Assembly: GCA_937906765.1 (NCBI GenBank)
Contig: CALCUV010000309.1
Location: 1-14,558 of the forward strand
Length of the DNA stretch: 14,558 nucleotides
DNA from: an uncultured Prevotella sp.
GTDB taxonomy: Bacteria; Bacteroidota; Bacteroidia; Bacteroidales; Bacteroidaceae
Direction: 5' to 3'
Shown here: piece after piece, positions 13,440 to 14,558 of the stretch
Layout of the letters: each line of letters opens with the position of its first letter
Numbering within the stretch: the stretch's first letter is position 1
Notes under the pieces: generated by a model
What the model was told of the DNA's origin: nothing
The model's database searches: none
Seen by the model: only the letters and a program-made list of their open reading frames with translations
Made by a program: the position numbers and the translations under genes

Positions 13440-13569
13440 GTGAACGGGATGGGAACGGTGAAAGGTGAAAGGTTAAAGACCATGCGGAGTGATAGCACTG
13501 CGCCAGCCTCTTCGGTCACCGTTAACCGTTCATCGTTCACCATTCACCTTTCACCATTCCCCTTTCACC
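13440..13569. repeat. Inverted clusters of 7-bp tandem repeats
   Basis: The right cluster (13514-13569) is eight consecutive heptamers of the form GTTCACC/ATTCACC/TTTCACC. The left cluster (about 13440-13481) is six heptamers of the form AACGGTG/AAAGGTG/AAAGGTT. The two are inverted relative to each other, with an exact 13-bp match GGTGAAAGGTGAA, so a long imperfect hairpin can form. It starts just after the stop codon of the secreted-protein gene. Confidence 0.75.
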
Positions 13570-13570
13570 C

Positions 13571-14104
13571 TCACTTCATCACCTTCCTCGTCTGCACATA
13601 TCCGTTAGAATAAGTGGTGCGTTGGAGGTAGAAGCCCGACTGTGGTTGTGAAATTTGCTGACCGCTCAAATTGAAATAACTCACCTTCACGGGAGTGACG
13701 CCCACTAACGGCATAACGGCAGTAGAAGCATCTGGGTGGAGCACATAAGGTTCATGATGACTGCCCACAATCCTAAGAGGCACGAATGTCAGGCGCTCAC
13801 TCATTCGGATTTCCTCACCTGCTGCATTGAGCAACGCGAAGCGAATTTCATCGTTCGCCACTCCGTGAACATTGATATAGAACTTGCCGTCCACAACTTC
13901 CGAAACGCCACGACATGCTTCACCGCAGAAAGCGGCAATGGTGACATTTGCGGGGTCAAACGTTTCTTCGTCAATCATCACTGAGGCAATGACGCTCATC
14001 ACATCGGGATGTGCATGCAAATCCATCTCAAGCGAACGCTCCAAAGTGGCAGTCTCAGGAGCGGTATAAACCTTAGACTTGCGCGTAAGTGAAGCGGGCG
14101 CCGG
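13571..14104 (-). CDS. Secreted-protein C-terminal fragment with sorting-like tail (5'-truncated)
   Basis: About 177 codons of the 3' end of a longer gene, read from the join near 14104. It begins APASLTRKSKVYTAPETATL, then runs through a beta-rich region (MDLHAHPDVMSVIASVM, VTIAAFCGEACRGVSEV, GKFYINVHGV, DEIRFALLNAAGEE). It ends VKVSYFNLSGQQISQPQSG, FYLQRTTYSNGYVQTRKVMK. The last segment resembles the C-terminal tails of Prevotella secreted proteins, of the VxYYNxxGxxxxxPxxGxxI form followed by a KVxK end, and type IX secretion sorting domains in general. The GEACRG segment also resembles Bacteroidetes cell-surface domains. The catalytic or binding part is not in the window. No true start is visible, and the frame hits a stop just beyond 14104. 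Confidence 0.7.
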   Translation of the reverse strand, partial: PAPASLTRKSKVYTAPETATLERSLEMDLHAHPDVMSVIASVMIDEETFDPANVTIAAFCGEACRGVSEVVDGKFYINVHGVANDEIRFALLNAAGEEIRMSERLTFVPLRIVGSHHEPYVLHPDASTAVMPLVGVTPVKVSYFNLSGQQISQPQSGFYLQRTTYSNGYVQTRKVMK

Positions 14105-14108
14105 TCAT

Positions 14109-14558
14109 ATCGGTGACGGTGATCACACAACACTTTGTTGCATTCCGGAAGATGCAATGGGAAAGTCACAACTGCTTATTAAGGAAGACGGAATACTTGC
14201 CGGTATTGAAGTGGCAAAGAAAGTCTTTCATCGCTTTGACCCGACAATGCAGATTGAAGTATTCATAAACGACGGAGCAAAGGTTAAGAAGGGCGATGTG
14301 GCAATGATTGTCACAGGCAAGGTGCGGTCACTATTGCAGACAGAACGCCTCATGCTTAACATCATGCAGCGTATGAGTGGCATTGCCACTATGACCAATA
14401 AGTATGTTGAGCGTCTTGAAGGAACAAAGACACGCGTGCTGGATACAAGAAAAACAACTCCGGGAATGCGTATGTTGGAAAAGCAAGCTGTGAAGATTGG
14501 CGGTGGTTGCAATCATCGCATAGGTTTGTTCGATATGATTCTATTAAAAGACAATCAT
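14109..14558 (+). CDS. nadC: Nicotinate-nucleotide pyrophosphorylase, internal fragment
   Basis: The frame is open from about 14109 to the end (150 codons). It gives IGDGDHTTLCCIPEDAMGK, LAGIEVAKKVFHRFDP, FINDGAKVKKGD, SLLQTERLMLNIMQRMSGIAT, VLDTRKTTPGMRMLEKQAV, KIGGGCNHRIGLFDMIL and LKDNH. These are the hallmarks of quinolinate phosphoribosyltransferase, which converts quinolinate and PRPP to nicotinate mononucleotide in de novo NAD synthesis. ERLxLNxxQRxSGIAT and DTRKTTPGxR are the conserved active-site segments. The usual length is about 280 residues, so the first 10-20 residues and the last 110 or so are missing. In the family ED precedes IGxGD; here GH stands in that place, marking the join with the secreted-protein fragment. 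Codon use looks less GC-rich than the central genes. Confidence 0.92.
   Translation, partial: MGDGDHTTLCCIPEDAMGKSQLLIKEDGILAGIEVAKKVFHRFDPTMQIEVFINDGAKVKKGDVAMIVTGKVRSLLQTERLMLNIMQRMSGIATMTNKYVERLEGTKTRVLDTRKTTPGMRMLEKQAVKIGGGCNHRIGLFDMILLKDNH

Noticed and set aside
13196..13543. Minus-strand frame of 115 codons
   Set aside because: It crosses the heptamer repeats and the GT90 promoter and then overlaps GT90 in another frame; no motifs were seen.
14072..14125. Minus-strand peptide ending VTDMTGARFTYAQV as the true end of a gene
   Set aside because: Its upstream part is the antisense of NadC (IGDGDH) and it ends within the secreted-protein frame, so it is a product of the join.

Overview
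The bulk of the window (about 984-14104) reads as chromosomal DNA of a Bacteroidales bacterium, probably a Prevotella relative. The evidence is a PorX-type PglZ regulator, a Bacteroidetes-type topoisomerase IV subunit A, a secreted protein with a Prevotella-like C-terminal tail, promoters of the form TTTG-N19/20-TAnnTTTG, start sites mostly without Shine-Dalgarno sequences, and a tRNA without an encoded CCA. Both ends differ. Positions 1-983 look like Firmicutes (Lachnospiraceae-like) DNA, with strong Shine-Dalgarno sites and a TTGCAA/TATAAT promoter. The last 450 bases are a truncated Bacteroidales nadC. Genes are cut mid-domain at about 199/200, 983 and 14104, so the window is best treated as an assembly chimera (or a heavily rearranged locus) until read support is shown.

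Layout. 1-132: start of a tyrosine phosphatase (-). 200-592: beta-galactosidase N-terminus (-). 729-983: DNA-binding half of an AraC-family regulator (-). 984-1550: C-terminal part of a PorX-like protein (+), followed by 21-bp tandem repeats and a strong hairpin lying between convergent genes. 1749-7582: a surface-glycan cluster on the minus strand. In transcription order it holds a GT2 glycosyltransferase, an LPS-core-kinase-like protein, a second GT2-type glycosyltransferase, a MITE-like palindromic element, a frameshifted GT11 fucosyltransferase, an unrecognised glycan-associated protein, and a UDP-galactopyranose-mutase-like flavoprotein translationally coupled to it. 7710-10448: parC (-), upstream of the cluster. 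10841-10922: tRNA-Leu(UAG) (+) with a textbook promoter and a 25-bp perfect hairpin. 11404-12234: an AT-rich HNH endonuclease gene (+) bounded by two similar hairpins. 12349-13362: a GT90 glycosyltransferase (-) with a textbook promoter. 13440-13569: inverted clusters of 7-bp repeats. 13571-14104: the 3' end of a secreted-protein gene (-). 14109-14558: nadC fragment (+).

Functionally, the central genes point to assembly and decoration of LPS or a related surface polysaccharide: fucose transfer, possibly galactofuranose, phosphorylation of a core sugar, and several glycosyl transfers. The HNH gene beside tRNA-Leu is the clearest accessory (possibly defence-related) insertion. The most useful leads are the hairpin-bounded HNH cassette, a duplicated dyad AGTAAC-N14-GTTACT, the 2-nt frameshift in the fucosyltransferase gene, and the coupled UGM-like/unknown gene pair. 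No CRISPR array, transposase or integrase was seen.
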